Shown here: positions 36,231 through 45,244 of the stretch, piece by piece
How the letters are laid out: every line of letters begins with the position of its first letter
Numbering within the stretch: position 1 is the stretch's first letter
Assembly (NCBI RefSeq): GCF_042665295.1
Contig: NZ_JBHTCO010000020.1
Span: 62,001 to 126,000, forward strand
DNA from: Scopulibacillus_A cellulosilyticus
GTDB taxonomy: Bacteria; Bacillota; Bacilli; Bacillales; Sporolactobacillaceae
Reading direction: 5' to 3'
Length of the DNA stretch: 64,000 nucleotides
The notes under the pieces: model-generated
Seen by the model: the letters and a program-made list of their open reading frames with translations, nothing else
Told to the model about the DNA's origin: nothing
Databases searched by the model: none
Position numbers and translations under genes: made by a program

Positions 36231-37369
36231 CATTTATCCTTGCGCATACCTTTCACGAGTATCTCAGCTACTTCCGGCCGAGTAAATTGCGGGGGAGGAC
36301 ATTCTCCATTACGCAGCAGTTCACGTACCTTCGTGCCGCTTAGGATAAATCGTTCATTATTTGTATGCGGACATGTTTTCATCGAGGCCATTTGATCACA
36401 TTTTTTACAATAAAAGCTGTGTTCAAATTTGAAGATATGCATACCCAATTCCTTCTCAAACTGACTAATAAGCCCTTGTGCTTCATAAGTTCCATAATAA
36501 TTGCCAACGCCTGCGTGGTCGCGTCCGACAATAAAGTGTGTGCATCCATAGTTTTTACGGACAATGGCGTGTAAAATCGCCTCACGTGGTCCGGCATAGC
36601 GCATTGCCGCAGGATAAATAGCGAGTTTGACACGATCTTTTGGATAGTAATGCTTTAATAGCGCTTGATAACTTTCCATTCGGATATCCGCGGGAATGTC
36701 ATCCTTTTTGGTTTCTCCAACCAGCGGGTGCAACAGTAAGCCATCGACATTTTCCAATGCCAGTTTTTGAATATATTCATGTGCGCGATGTACCGGATTG
36801 CGCGTCTGGAATCCTACGACAGTCTTCCATCCCAGTTTTGAGAACATTTCCCGGGTTTCTTCAGGTGTCATATAAAAACTCTCAAACGGTTCGTGGCTAG
36901 GTCTATTCACCATGACGACCGGACCGGCTAAGTAGACTTCGCCGCTTTCAAACAAACGCTTAACACCAGGATGCTGCTCTTCCGTTGTGCCATAAACATA
37001 TTGAGCTTCAATTTTCTTATCCGGCGTATATTTTTCTTTTAGAGTTAATACACCATAAGTCACGCCATCCTCCCCATTAAGGGCAACTCTTTCTCCAATA
37101 TCCAATTGTTCCGCCTCTTCTTTTGACACTTGAAGCGTAATCGGAATACTCCACACCGTTCCATCCGAAAGGCGCAATTCTTTAACAACATGATGATAGT
37201 CTTCTTCACCCATAAACCCGTTAAGAGGACTGAATCCGCCAATGCCAATTAATTCGATGTCAGATACCGTCCATTTAGACACCGTAAGTGCTTTATTAAT
37301 ACGGCCAATATCGTTTTCACTTTCCATTCTTATTTGTAATACACCGCCATGGGGTTTTATATTTGTCAT
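36230..37369 (-). CDS. sat: Sulfate adenylyltransferase (ATP sulfurylase)
   Basis: 379 residues, typical of the homo-oligomeric bacterial Sat. Catalytic motifs: VVGFQTRNPVHRAHEYIQKL (with HRAH), FIVGRDHAGVGNYY, a Cys-rich CKKCDQMASMKTCPH that probably binds zinc, and LSGTKVRELLRNGE. It makes APS from sulfate and ATP. GGAGGTACTTTTAA precedes the ATG. As the first gene of sat-cysC-cysQ it starts the PAPS pathway. Confidence 0.95.
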   Translation of the reverse strand: MTNIKPHGGVLQIRMESENDIGRINKALTVSKWTVSDIELIGIGGFSPLNGFMGEEDYHHVVKELRLSDGTVWSIPITLQVSKEEAEQLDIGERVALNGEDGVTYGVLTLKEKYTPDKKIEAQYVYGTTEEQHPGVKRLFESGEVYLAGPVVMVNRPSHEPFESFYMTPEETREMFSKLGWKTVVGFQTRNPVHRAHEYIQKLALENVDGLLLHPLVGETKKDDIPADIRMESYQALLKHYYPKDRVKLAIYPAAMRYAGPREAILHAIVRKNYGCTHFIVGRDHAGVGNYYGTYEAQGLISQFEKELGMHIFKFEHSFYCKKCDQMASMKTCPHTNNERFILSGTKVRELLRNGECPPPQFTRPEVAEILVKGMRKDK

Positions 37370-37667
37370 TTAAAAGTACCTCCTAAAACGCTTAATCAGT
37401 TTCTAACAGTAAGTGACTATCTTTATTAGCTATCTCTTAGTAAAATATGTGAATTTTCCGCAGTCTGATTAAAGCAAATAACTAATTTTAAGGAAATTAG
37501 ACAAACATCCCACGCTAAAAATCGGACTTGCCAATGTTGACAAATCCTTAATACTAAAATGGTGATGACAAATAGATCAGATCATTTACTAGTTTCATAC
37601 GATTTACTTTCTGCATTATATAATAAAGGGAACATCCCCGAGATCACAGTAAAAGAGGTGTATTTAA

Positions 37668-37772
37668 ATGGCTAAAGAACTTAACAAAGCGCTATCTTTT
37701 CTCAAAAAATTAGACAAGGATATCAAAAAGGCAGAAAAAGATATCCGGAGAGTCAAAAAAGCTGTAAAATAA
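37668..37772 (+). CDS. 34-residue basic helical peptide (copy 1)
   Basis: A short frame with AAAGAGGTG 8 bases before the ATG encodes MAKELNKALSFLKKLDKD followed by more Lys-rich helix (KKAEKDIRRVKKAVK). A close copy on the other strand lies at 61695-61799; 26 of 34 positions or more are the same and the ribosome-binding regions also match. Conservation of protein and upstream bases shows it is a real gene. The heptad-like Leu/Ile spacing suggests an amphipathic helix or coiled coil. A terminator follows at 37802. Function unknown. Confidence 0.65.
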   Translation: MAKELNKALSFLKKLDKDIKKAEKDIRRVKKAVK

Positions 37773-37801
37773 TATAGCTAAAAAGTAAGAACACATTAAG
37801 A

Positions 37802-37842
37802 CACCCAAATGATTAAGATTTAAGTATTTGGGTGCCTTTTTT
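37802..37842 (+). terminator. Terminator of the 34-residue peptide gene
   Basis: CACCCAAAT/ATTTGGGTG stem followed by CCTTTTTT, 30 bases after the stop. Confidence 0.8.
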
Positions 37843-37971
37843 CCAAACAGCAAAAAATCCTGCAATAAAAAAAATGTGCCGTTCCTTATTGATTTTCCCC
37901 GTTTTCTCCTTCATGTTTGCAGCTTTAATCATTTTATCATTTATTTAAAATTTAAATAAAAGTTCACAAAG

Positions 37972-38000
37972 TTGACAAATTGTTATTCTATTTGTATTAT
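37972..38000 (+). promoter_or_regulatory. Near-consensus sigma-A promoter
   Basis: TTGACA at 37972-37977, 17-base spacer, TATTAT at 37995-38000. Transcription would begin near 38007. Confidence 0.7.
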
Positions 38001-38034
38001 TATGAACAAAGGACCAATTAAGGAGTTGATAACC

Positions 38035-38193
38035 ATTAATAAAACGATGACCATTATCATTGACAGAGCATCTTGTCTTGCTTTTGAAATTGAAAAGAAA
38101 TTGGGCAGGAATTTACGGGAGGATGAAAGGGCTTTCGTAGATTGGTTGGCTGAAAAATATAAAGAAGAAAAGCTTGGAACACATTTGAAGTGA
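38035..38193 (+). CDS. Small helical protein with probable ATT start
   Basis: The predicted transcript starts at about 38007, so the upstream ATG at 38002 cannot be used. AAGGAG at 38020-38025 is followed nine bases later by ATT at 38035; the next in-frame ATG (38047) is 21 bases away. From ATT the protein has 52 residues, including IDRASCLAFEIEKKLGRNL and FVDWLAEKYKEEK, a compact helical domain. I do not recognise the family. The coding call is good; the ATT start is an inference from promoter and ribosome-binding geometry. Confidence 0.55.
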   Translation: MNKTMTIIIDRASCLAFEIEKKLGRNLREDERAFVDWLAEKYKEEKLGTHLK

Positions 38194-38271
38194 TCCCAGG
38201 CTTGATTGGTGATACTATTCGTCTTGTTTGTTATCTTGGCATTCTTACCGCTTAAAGAGATACATTACAGG

Positions 38272-38817
38272 TTACTTTTTCCTTCTTTTTTTAATTTTTA
38301 TACCCTTTGAAGGTATGCTGAAAATGCCATAATCGAGAACCGTAATATCACCTGACTTTGATAAAGCTGTATTTGCCCATTTTACATCTTTCGGTACAAT
38401 GCCGTTTTTCTGAAACTTTTTTTTCAATTTTTGTTTTTTTCTTTTGTAAAGTTTATTTCGAGGAACCTTTTTCTTCATTTTATCCATTATAATCCATCCG
38501 AACCCGATTTCTTTTACGGGGCATAGGTGTTTACGTAAATGATCAGGACAGTGTTTATATATTTTAAACTCAATCTCATTGTTTTTGAGTCCCTTTTCAG
38601 TAATAACAACTTTTAAAGCATATCGGTTATTAACATCAAAGACAATTCTATTACGGCCTGCACCAATGACTTTATATTTCAGCTTCAATTCATTTTTTGC
38701 TTTATTGATTCTCTGCTTTTTACTTAAATGATCTATTTTTTTTATTTTTTTTGCCCATGAGGTTATTTGCTTGATATCGTCTTTAGATAAGATAGAACTA
38801 TGATTGGACGCTGACAT
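38272..38817 (-). CDS. Mini protein-kinase-fold protein (copy 1)
   Basis: 181 residues, far smaller than a normal kinase but with all key parts: Gly-rich loop IGAGRNRIVFD, ALKVV (ATP-anchoring Lys), NEIEF (helix C Glu), hinge WIIMDKM, catalytic DVKWAN (D and N, HRD replaced by PKD), and LDYG in place of DFG. A very basic tail (KIKKRRKK) follows. It could phosphorylate a protein, sugar or glycan. A close paralogue is at 46837. Placed between PAPS genes and sulfotransferases, it may act on the same surface material (inference). AAAGGAGGATT precedes the ATG. Confidence 0.65.
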   Translation of the reverse strand: MSASNHSSILSKDDIKQITSWAKKIKKIDHLSKKQRINKAKNELKLKYKVIGAGRNRIVFDVNNRYALKVVITEKGLKNNEIEFKIYKHCPDHLRKHLCPVKEIGFGWIIMDKMKKKVPRNKLYKRKKQKLKKKFQKNGIVPKDVKWANTALSKSGDITVLDYGIFSIPSKGIKIKKRRKK

Positions 38818-38959
38818 TTTATTTTTAATCCTCCTTTTCCTTATGGAGAATTCATTATAAAGTGCACTGATTCAAATAAAGTAAATATTGTTATATATTA
38901 TGAAATTCTATTAAAAATAGTTTGGGCACTAGTATAAACCATTCAAAAGGAACCTAACA

Positions 38960-39025
38960 ATAAAGAAAACTTGCCGATTGGCAAGCCTTAGAAGGCGAAG
39001 ATTGCAAATTTATACTTTCTTCAAA
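38960..39025 (-). terminator. Terminator cassette after the first sulfotransferase
   Basis: On the minus strand, CTTGCC-AATC-GGCAAG is followed by TTTTCTTTATT. The flanks match the cassette at 8834-8890. It lies downstream of the sulfotransferase gene at 39069. Confidence 0.65.
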
Positions 39026-39068
39026 GTAAAAATAAAGCCGCCAAAAAAAATGGCAGCGCTGGATTGAC

Positions 39069-39710
39069 TTAAAATTCATAGCCTAGCAGATCAATTTCCT
39101 TCTTAAAATATTTCCGAACTAATTCTTTTTGAGCAGTATTATAATGCCTGCGATAATGCTGCCGATCCTTTCGAAAGTTCCCTTTCGCATTTGGCAGCCA
39201 GCCATCAAAAGGAATGCCGATTTCCTTACATACTTTTTTTAAGTCTTCTTCTAAAGTTTCATATTTGCCTAAAAAGTCTACCGCTACCCTGTCATTTATG
39301 GTATAGATCGGAAAGTTGTAAGCCCCCTTGAATTTCCTCCTTTTCAAAAACTCACTAAAACTGATATTTTTCTTCGATTTCCCGGCCCTGAAGTAGTAAT
39401 GTGAAATCACTTTATCCCATGGGTTTCGATCAAAGCTGAACTTATAATATGAATTCCAAATATCTTCACCTACTAACTTAGCTACTTTTTTTGCTTTGTA
39501 ATGGTTAAAAAACTTTGGCTCTTTATTATCGTCATCCATGAAATTTTGCGGCTTTATCCCCATACGGGCCCTTATTTCCTCATCTTCCGGCGCAATGGGT
39601 GTAATGATGTCGTTTTTTCCGCAATATCTTGAAAGTGATATTTCGATGCTCGTTCCAGCCGTTTTTTTCGATTTTAAAAAGATAAATTTATATTTATGAG
39701 AAATAATCAA
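39069..39710 (-). CDS. Sulfotransferase family 2-like protein
   Basis: 213 residues. The N-terminal KFIFLKSKKTAGTSIEISLSRY is the 5'-phosphosulfate-binding loop of the carbohydrate sulfotransferase (Sulfotransfer_2) family, where K-T-AG-TS contacts PAPS. The 3'-phosphate site is YKFSFDRNPWDKVISHYYF. The C-terminal part includes LGKYETLEEDLKKVCKEIGIPF, as in this family. It probably moves sulfate from PAPS to a sugar hydroxyl. TTG start with GGGAGGGG upstream. Two-gene unit with the next sulfotransferase, 33 bases away. Confidence 0.82.
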   Translation of the reverse strand: MIISHKYKFIFLKSKKTAGTSIEISLSRYCGKNDIITPIAPEDEEIRARMGIKPQNFMDDDNKEPKFFNHYKAKKVAKLVGEDIWNSYYKFSFDRNPWDKVISHYYFRAGKSKKNISFSEFLKRRKFKGAYNFPIYTINDRVAVDFLGKYETLEEDLKKVCKEIGIPFDGWLPNAKGNFRKDRQHYRRHYNTAQKELVRKYFKKEIDLLGYEF

Positions 39711-39743
39711 TTGTCTCCCCTCCCGCTTTATTTGTTCGGCTGC

Positions 39744-40646
39744 TTACATGGTATTTTTTATCTTATTTTTATACTCCGTAAATAAAGCTCTTCCAGGGAT
39801 GATATGATCTAATTTTGTGCCTTGTTCCAGAACAAACTTGTGCAGCGATTGCAGCTCTTCTCTAGTCAAACGTTGATGCCATAAGCTGTTCCGGTTGCTG
39901 TCAATTTTTCGAATAAGCCTTTGTGGATAATAATTTGGCAGATGAAGGAACTGAAAACATTGACTAAGAACTTTTCTTGGATTAGAAATCAGATCATCCT
40001 CTTTGACAATTAATAATCGATCCTTACCTATTTTACTTGCAAACTCTGAAACCGCCTTATTGTTTTCATACCAATATTCGGCTAAATACTTTGCATCCCC
40101 CCCTGGAAAGAAACGGGATTCATCAATATTCTCCGGCAGATCTCCTTCTGGATGGTATATCCAACACCGCGCAGCATCATCATTTTCCTTTACTGGCCAA
40201 TAATGCGAGTTATCATCAAATAATTTCTTCATACTTGCAACAACATTTGGAAGATCTCGATAGATCCAGATAAAACGGGCATCCGGAAAAAGGGCATTTA
40301 AGAAAGGCATTTTATTACAAAAATGCGGGTTTTTATTTAAAAAAATACCATTTTTATTCTTTCTCTTTTTTTTAATCACTTTGTTCATCCGTTTATGAAA
40401 GGCTTGTGTTAATTGCTCTAATTGTCCTGGTCTAACATCATTTTCATCTAAACTGGGACATGATTTATCATGCGTTTTTGGAGAGGACATAGGTACTTTT
40501 CCTTCCCTTGACCAAATATTTTTCAATTCAAATCCGCAGTGAATAATCCTTGGATGTTCACCAAGCAATTTAGCCAAAAGGGTCGTACCGCTTCTCATGC
40601 ACCCTACAATAAATATAGGCTTTTTTAGACTATTTTCTACATCCAC
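39744..40646 (-). CDS. Sulfotransferase (PAPS-dependent)
   Basis: 300 residues. Residues about 10-27 are KPIFIVGCMRSGTTLLAKLL, the PAPS 5'-phosphosulfate loop (RSGTT). FIWIYRDLPNVVASMKKLF is the 3'-phosphate-binding motif with the R and the downstream S. DRLLIVKEDDLISNP and FLHLPNYYPQRLI are typical late motifs. The GTG start has GGAGGG 8 bases upstream. The family includes glycan and tyrosylprotein sulfotransferases; the substrate is unknown. Immediately downstream of the DUF4915 gene. Confidence 0.87.
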   Translation of the reverse strand: MDVENSLKKPIFIVGCMRSGTTLLAKLLGEHPRIIHCGFELKNIWSREGKVPMSSPKTHDKSCPSLDENDVRPGQLEQLTQAFHKRMNKVIKKKRKNKNGIFLNKNPHFCNKMPFLNALFPDARFIWIYRDLPNVVASMKKLFDDNSHYWPVKENDDAARCWIYHPEGDLPENIDESRFFPGGDAKYLAEYWYENNKAVSEFASKIGKDRLLIVKEDDLISNPRKVLSQCFQFLHLPNYYPQRLIRKIDSNRNSLWHQRLTREELQSLHKFVLEQGTKLDHIIPGRALFTEYKNKIKNTM

Positions 40647-40679
40647 TTTTTCTTCCCTCCATTTGTATTATTAACTATG

Positions 40680-41630
40680 CTAATAAGGCACAATCGCATA
40701 TGGATTGCCAACCGGCAGTTTAATAAATCGGCTAATTTGCTTGTCAAAATCATATAAATGAACGCCGCCGTCAACAGAGATGTTGGGGAATTTTTGATAC
40801 ATATGCTGAAGATGGCGCATTTTACTTTGACCGACAACTAAAATGTTATTATCAAAATGCAATCCGCGGGTAAACCCGGTAAATTGGGCTACGACTTCCT
40901 TGTATCTCCAATTCATATCAAACTTTGAAACATTTAGATTTAAAGAATCGCAATAATATATACTGTCATTAATTATTGTAATACTGTGGGGAGCCATCAA
41001 ATTGTCAATGACAATCCCTTTTGGGTTAAATTCATGCCTATCAAATGCCACAATAGCGCCATCCCATAATTCAGGCGGCTTTTCCTTCCATCCGCCTGAT
41101 ACAGAAAACATCGAAAGTAATAGGGTATCTTTTGTTACGAAAAGATCATTGATATGGTGTACATCCTTTTCAGCCGTAGACAATGTGTATTCAGCATGCT
41201 TATCCAATGATTGTTCTTCATAGACGATGATCTTATTTTGAGTTGATGAAATGATATATATCAAACCATCGTCAGACAATTTAAGACCGTGCAACCCGCT
41301 AATGGATTTATCTTGAATTTCAACAACCGATTTAATTTTTAAATCTTCATCGAATACAACCAATTCATTTGGTTGTCTTAAAGCCATAAATCCATCTTTA
41401 TATTTTATTAAGCCGGCAAATATCCCGCTGTACTTTCTTTGGAAACGATTTTTATTTGGATTAAAAATATATAAACCGCCATGACCGCGTCCGACACTTA
41501 TTAATAAATCCTTATTATAATCCGCGATGGTTGTCATTTGATTATCGGATGGTTGTTCCGGGCCTTCATAATTGAATTCAATTTTTTGCAATGATAGCAT
41601 GAGATGATGATCGATCGTCTTTTCCTCCAA
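40680..41630 (-). CDS. DUF4915-like beta-propeller protein
   Basis: 316 residues without a signal peptide. There are six or so repeats of beta-strand pattern (LLISVGRGHGGLYIFNPNKN, GLHGLKLSDDGLIYIISST, APHSITIINDSIYYCDSLNLNVSKFD, then GFTRGLHFDNNILVVGQSK), a propeller of the DUF4915/TIGR03032 type. Such proteins often lie beside sulfotransferases and glycosyltransferases and may recognise glycans, but none has a known activity. The TTG start at 41630 has AAAGGAG nine bases upstream. It lies between the sulfotransferase and the methyltransferase-GT fusion genes. Confidence 0.65.
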   Translation of the reverse strand: MEEKTIDHHLMLSLQKIEFNYEGPEQPSDNQMTTIADYNKDLLISVGRGHGGLYIFNPNKNRFQRKYSGIFAGLIKYKDGFMALRQPNELVVFDEDLKIKSVVEIQDKSISGLHGLKLSDDGLIYIISSTQNKIIVYEEQSLDKHAEYTLSTAEKDVHHINDLFVTKDTLLLSMFSVSGGWKEKPPELWDGAIVAFDRHEFNPKGIVIDNLMAPHSITIINDSIYYCDSLNLNVSKFDMNWRYKEVVAQFTGFTRGLHFDNNILVVGQSKMRHLQHMYQKFPNISVDGGVHLYDFDKQISRFIKLPVGNPYAIVPY

Positions 41631-41672
41631 ATAGCATTTCTCCTTTCTTTAGATTATTTACTGGTTTTTCCC

Positions 41673-43277
41673 TTAAAGGTTTTTCCGGTAATCTCTTAAC
41701 CGATGATTAAAAGCCTGAACTCGTTTTACTAAATGTGCGTTTGGATGCTTTTCTTTTATTCTTAAGTAATTATCTTTCGTTATTGAATTGCGGTAATGAA
41801 TGATAACTGGATCTAATTTTTTTTCACCCGTCGGACAATTCATTTCATTTGTCAGCTGCTTATAAGGAATTGACTTTTTAACGAAGGCTAAAGTTAGGGA
41901 TGCCTGCTCACAAAAAAAATGGGATTTTTTCATGAGTTTACGCTTACCGGCTAAATCTTTTGTAAGACTCTTCCAAACAGGAAAAAATGATTGCAGGACT
42001 GGCTGGGGAAAGATTAAAACGCCAGTATTACAATACCAAATTGTTTTTTGATTTTTATTAGATGTCCTATACTCAGGCCTTGGCATACGAAGGCCATAAT
42101 GTTTAAACAACCTTTTAAATACGTCATGCGGCACGCTGCATCCATTGGCAATTTTTGCTTGAAAATGCTTGCCGTCAATATACGGCGCCGGGTCTTGGAC
42201 AATAACCGTATCACAATCCAAAAACATTATGGTATCATATGAATTTATTTCCGGACATTCAAAAAACCTTAGCTTGTTAGATGGTGGATGAGCTTTACTA
42301 AACCTTTTTACAATCCGTACAAACGCACCCCATTTTTTTAACTCGTCTACAAATGAGGAATCAGCCTTATCAACAATGCAAACAATAATATTAACACCGG
42401 CCATGCTTCCGCCAAACCATCGAATGGATTGAACCAAACGCAATGTCCGTTCTTGGAATTTCGAATTATTTTCGGTAACGCAGCCTATCACCATACGGCC
42501 GGCTTTTGGGACAAGCTTTCTAAGATCTTCTTTTGTAAAATGACTTTCAATGTTGAGACCTGCTTCAGATAGCTTATGATGATGCGTTGCAAGAAAGCTG
42601 TCTTTTTTATTTGTTGGAAAAAGATGCAGATCATCTTTACGTATGAGTCCAATATAATTACCGTCCGATTTGGCAAATACAAATTGTTGTTCGAGACAAG
42701 TCCTGAGAATTGTACCCTTTGTTTGTTTATGACAGTGCATGCCCATTGTTTCTTGGCATTCATCTGTTTGATCAGCTTCATTTGGATTATCGTAAAGTTG
42801 TGTACCTAAAATAATAAATCCGCCGGGGCGCAAGGCTTTTTTAACTTTGTCCCATACTATCTCCATTTCAAATACCGGAATGTGCTCAATCACATGGTTC
42901 ATGACAATGACGTCATAAGCATTCTTTTCTTGCAAATCTTTCGCTTCCATCATCACAAGCTTTACATTTGAATCATTATAACGCCTTCTCGCAATATTAA
43001 AAGCTGCTTCACTGAAATCAATACCGTGATAACTTTGACATTTTTCCTTTAAAAAAAAAGGAATGAGCTCTCCTCTGCCATAACCGATTTCTAAAACATC
43101 TTTTCCTTTAAGGTCACCAGCAAATGATTTAATAAATTGAAATATATCTATAAATCGTTTGTGAACATCATTTTTTTTAAATTCTTTAAATCCTGACAGA
43201 CCATAATGGAGTTGTGTTAGTAAATCTTTCTCGCCAAGAAAATAAGCATTCGAATATTTCATGGTAAAGTCACCCAT
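41673..43277 (-). CDS. Fused methyltransferase and GT8-like glycosyltransferase (copy 1)
   Basis: 534 residues. N-terminal class I methyltransferase (about 50-215): DVLEIGYGRGELIPFFL (motif I), MEAKDLQEKNAYDVIVMNHVIEHIPVFEME (motifs II-III), PGGFIILGTQLYDNPNEADQ. C-terminal GT-A domain (about 245-520): MVIGCVTENNSKFQERTLRLVQSIRWFGGSMAG, MFLDCDTVIVQD (DCD metal site), WYCNTGVLIFPQP, IIHYRNSI, resembling GT8 glycogenin-type enzymes. The paralogue at 50840 has the same two domains. It probably extends and methylates a glycan chain. The ATG at 43277 has GGAGGGTG upstream. Confidence 0.83.
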   Translation of the reverse strand: MGDFTMKYSNAYFLGEKDLLTQLHYGLSGFKEFKKNDVHKRFIDIFQFIKSFAGDLKGKDVLEIGYGRGELIPFFLKEKCQSYHGIDFSEAAFNIARRRYNDSNVKLVMMEAKDLQEKNAYDVIVMNHVIEHIPVFEMEIVWDKVKKALRPGGFIILGTQLYDNPNEADQTDECQETMGMHCHKQTKGTILRTCLEQQFVFAKSDGNYIGLIRKDDLHLFPTNKKDSFLATHHHKLSEAGLNIESHFTKEDLRKLVPKAGRMVIGCVTENNSKFQERTLRLVQSIRWFGGSMAGVNIIVCIVDKADSSFVDELKKWGAFVRIVKRFSKAHPPSNKLRFFECPEINSYDTIMFLDCDTVIVQDPAPYIDGKHFQAKIANGCSVPHDVFKRLFKHYGLRMPRPEYRTSNKNQKTIWYCNTGVLIFPQPVLQSFFPVWKSLTKDLAGKRKLMKKSHFFCEQASLTLAFVKKSIPYKQLTNEMNCPTGEKKLDPVIIHYRNSITKDNYLRIKEKHPNAHLVKRVQAFNHRLRDYRKNL

Positions 43278-43298
43278 TCATTCTCACCCTCCCGTCAA

Positions 43299-44126
43299 TT
43301 AAAAATCATCCAAAGAGTATAGCTCAAGAGCATGCGGCGCATAACGTTCAAGGTACGCTCGAATGTCATTAGCCATTTCTAAATGATAATGCTTGCTTTT
43401 ATTACGATTAGAGATATCAATTTCCGTTTCATAAGATTTATTTGTCAGCTTTTCTAATATTTTTGGGGATTCCAAAATTGTTTCATATTTTAAAAGAGTC
43501 ATATGATCGGCTAATGATAAATAACGTTCGCAAAAAAGGTCATAAAATCTTACCTGCTTCAAAAGTAAAGGATCATTGGAGTTTGAAATTTTTTTAATTT
43601 CAGGCCAAAATCGTTCTGATCCCGGCAACTTGCCTTTACTGATTGGAAAATTGACATTTTGCCAAGATAATATCGTTGGAATTGGATGCCTGACAATGGC
43701 TAATACTGAAAAGAAATTGTTTTCGACCAAATTAGGCAATATACTGGAATAATGAGCATTATGCTTCATACCCAACAAAAAATCTTTATTAACAACCTGC
43801 AAGATAAATTGATTAGCATTCTTATTTTTTTTGGCCTTTCCATCCTCGTCATACTTAATATAGTTTGTTAATGATGTACCATCTTTATGTCGTCGATCTT
43901 CAATCGGCTTATGGTTTACAATTCTTTTTCTTATTTTTACAAAGTCCTTTTCTATTTGTTTAATTAATTCGTTAATGTTTTTTGTTTTCTTAAAAAGCCG
44001 TGCTTGCCAAGCAGGTTCACTTAAACAAACACTGTTCGATAAACTGTCGATAAGAGCTGTTGTTAAAGTAGTGCCGCTCCTGGGTATGCCAGTTACAATT
44101 AAATTATTTTTGTTTATTTTTTTCAA
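43299..44126 (-). CDS. Sulfotransferase (PAPS-dependent)
   Basis: 275 residues. LIVTGIPRSGTTLTTALIDSL near the N-terminus is the PAPS loop; VLAIVRHPIPTILSWQNVNFPIS contains the 3'-phosphate-binding Arg; LLKYETILESPKILEKL closes the fold. It is a second type, not closely similar to 39744 or 52592. TTG start with AGGAGGG 8 bases upstream. It lies just upstream of the methyltransferase-GT8 gene and may be cotranscribed with it. The acceptor is unknown. Confidence 0.85.
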   Translation of the reverse strand: MKKINKNNLIVTGIPRSGTTLTTALIDSLSNSVCLSEPAWQARLFKKTKNINELIKQIEKDFVKIRKRIVNHKPIEDRRHKDGTSLTNYIKYDEDGKAKKNKNANQFILQVVNKDFLLGMKHNAHYSSILPNLVENNFFSVLAIVRHPIPTILSWQNVNFPISKGKLPGSERFWPEIKKISNSNDPLLLKQVRFYDLFCERYLSLADHMTLLKYETILESPKILEKLTNKSYETEIDISNRNKSKHYHLEMANDIRAYLERYAPHALELYSLDDF

Positions 44127-44332
44127 TTCATCATCCCTCCTATAATCCAGCTTTCCAGCGCCTCCTTTAAAGTGTCCGAACCTAGCAGCCCTTTTATTTT
44201 TATGCTATTAACACCCTATGCTTAATCTTTTCATTTGCAACCTAGATTTTTCATGTAAAAATGTCATTGACCGACGTTTATAATGGCGGCGTTCCTCCCG
44301 TGTCCAGAAAATTAATTTAGGGAGGAATACCA

Positions 44333-44422
44333 ATGATGGCTATTCAATTTGATTATGCCTGCTTAAAGCTTGCTGCTATTCGTTACAATTTCATTAAGAA
44401 ATTCCAGGACATCCTTCTTTAG
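44333..44422 (+). CDS. Possible 29-residue peptide antisense to galU end
   Basis: An excellent AGGGAGGAATACCA leads to ATG-ATG and a short frame (MMAIQFDYACLKLAAIRYN and ten more residues) that ends at 44422. It overlaps the last 20 codons of galU on the other strand. The ribosome binding region is very like that before the CgeB-like gene at 18698. Either a small peptide or the start of a gene that has been replaced; weak evidence. Confidence 0.3.
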   Translation: MMAIQFDYACLKLAAIRYNFIKKFQDILL

Positions 44423-45244
44423 ATCATCTCTTTCCATCGCAAACTCGATAATCGTCTTGAGATAGCCTAATTTCTCACCTATATCATAACTTTTTCCTTC
44501 AAAAACCTGTGCATACACATTCTCATAATCAAGAAGTGCCGCAATGGCATCGGTGAGCTGAATTTCATTTCCAATCCCAGGCCCCTGTTTTTCTAATAAA
44601 TCAAAGATTCTTGGAGTAAGGATATACCTTCCAAAGATAGCTAAGTTTGATGGCGCTTCCTCTTGCTTCGGTTTTTCTACTAACTTGCAAATCTTTGAAA
44701 GCGACCCGTTCTCATTTATTACATCAACAATGCCATATCGGTCTACTTCAGACTGATTGACACGCTTAACACCGATAATTGATGATTGGTGCTCATCAAA
44801 TAAACTGATCATTTCTTTTAAACATGACTTATTATCTTTGACAAGAGTATCTCCTAACAATATTGCAAACGGTTCATTACCTATAAAATTTCTTGCACAC
44901 CAAATCGCATGCCCTAAGCCCTTAGGTGTTCCTTGACGAATATAATGAATATTGGCCATACGGGAAATGCTTTGTATTTCCTCTAAAATGGTCAATTTGC
45001 CCTTATTTCTTAACGTTTGTTCTAATAAATAGGAAGTATCAAAATGATCTTCAATCGCTTTTTTCCCTTTTCCAGTAACGATAATAATATCGGTGATTCC
45101 TGATTCCACTGCTTCTTCAATAATGTATTGAATCGTTGGTTTATCAATTATGGGCAACATTTCTTTTGGCATTGCCTTCGTTGATGGCAGCAGCCTCGTC
45201 CCCAGACCTGCTGCAGGGATAACTGCTTTACTTACCTTTGCCAA
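44363..45244 (-). CDS. galU: UTP-glucose-1-phosphate uridylyltransferase
   Basis: 293 residues. VSKAVIPAAGLGTRLLPSTK then AMPKEMLPIIDKPTIQY is the nucleotide-binding start. GKGKKAIEDHFD, YIRQGTPKGLGHAIWCA, VEKP and GIGNEIQLTDAI are the rest of the GalU/GtaB pattern. It makes UDP-glucose, the substrate of the UDP-glucose dehydrogenase at 49404. The TTG at 45244 is chosen over an earlier frame because GGGGGGAG is close upstream. B. subtilis GtaB has about the same length. Confidence 0.93.
   Translation of the reverse strand: MAKVSKAVIPAAGLGTRLLPSTKAMPKEMLPIIDKPTIQYIIEEAVESGITDIIIVTGKGKKAIEDHFDTSYLLEQTLRNKGKLTILEEIQSISRMANIHYIRQGTPKGLGHAIWCARNFIGNEPFAILLGDTLVKDNKSCLKEMISLFDEHQSSIIGVKRVNQSEVDRYGIVDVINENGSLSKICKLVEKPKQEEAPSNLAIFGRYILTPRIFDLLEKQGPGIGNEIQLTDAIAALLDYENVYAQVFEGKSYDIGEKLGYLKTIIEFAMERDDLKKDVLEFLNEIVTNSSKL

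Noticed and set aside
41002..41223. Plus-strand frame in the DUF4915 gene
   Set aside because: Antisense shadow; the opposite frame is conserved and has a ribosome site.
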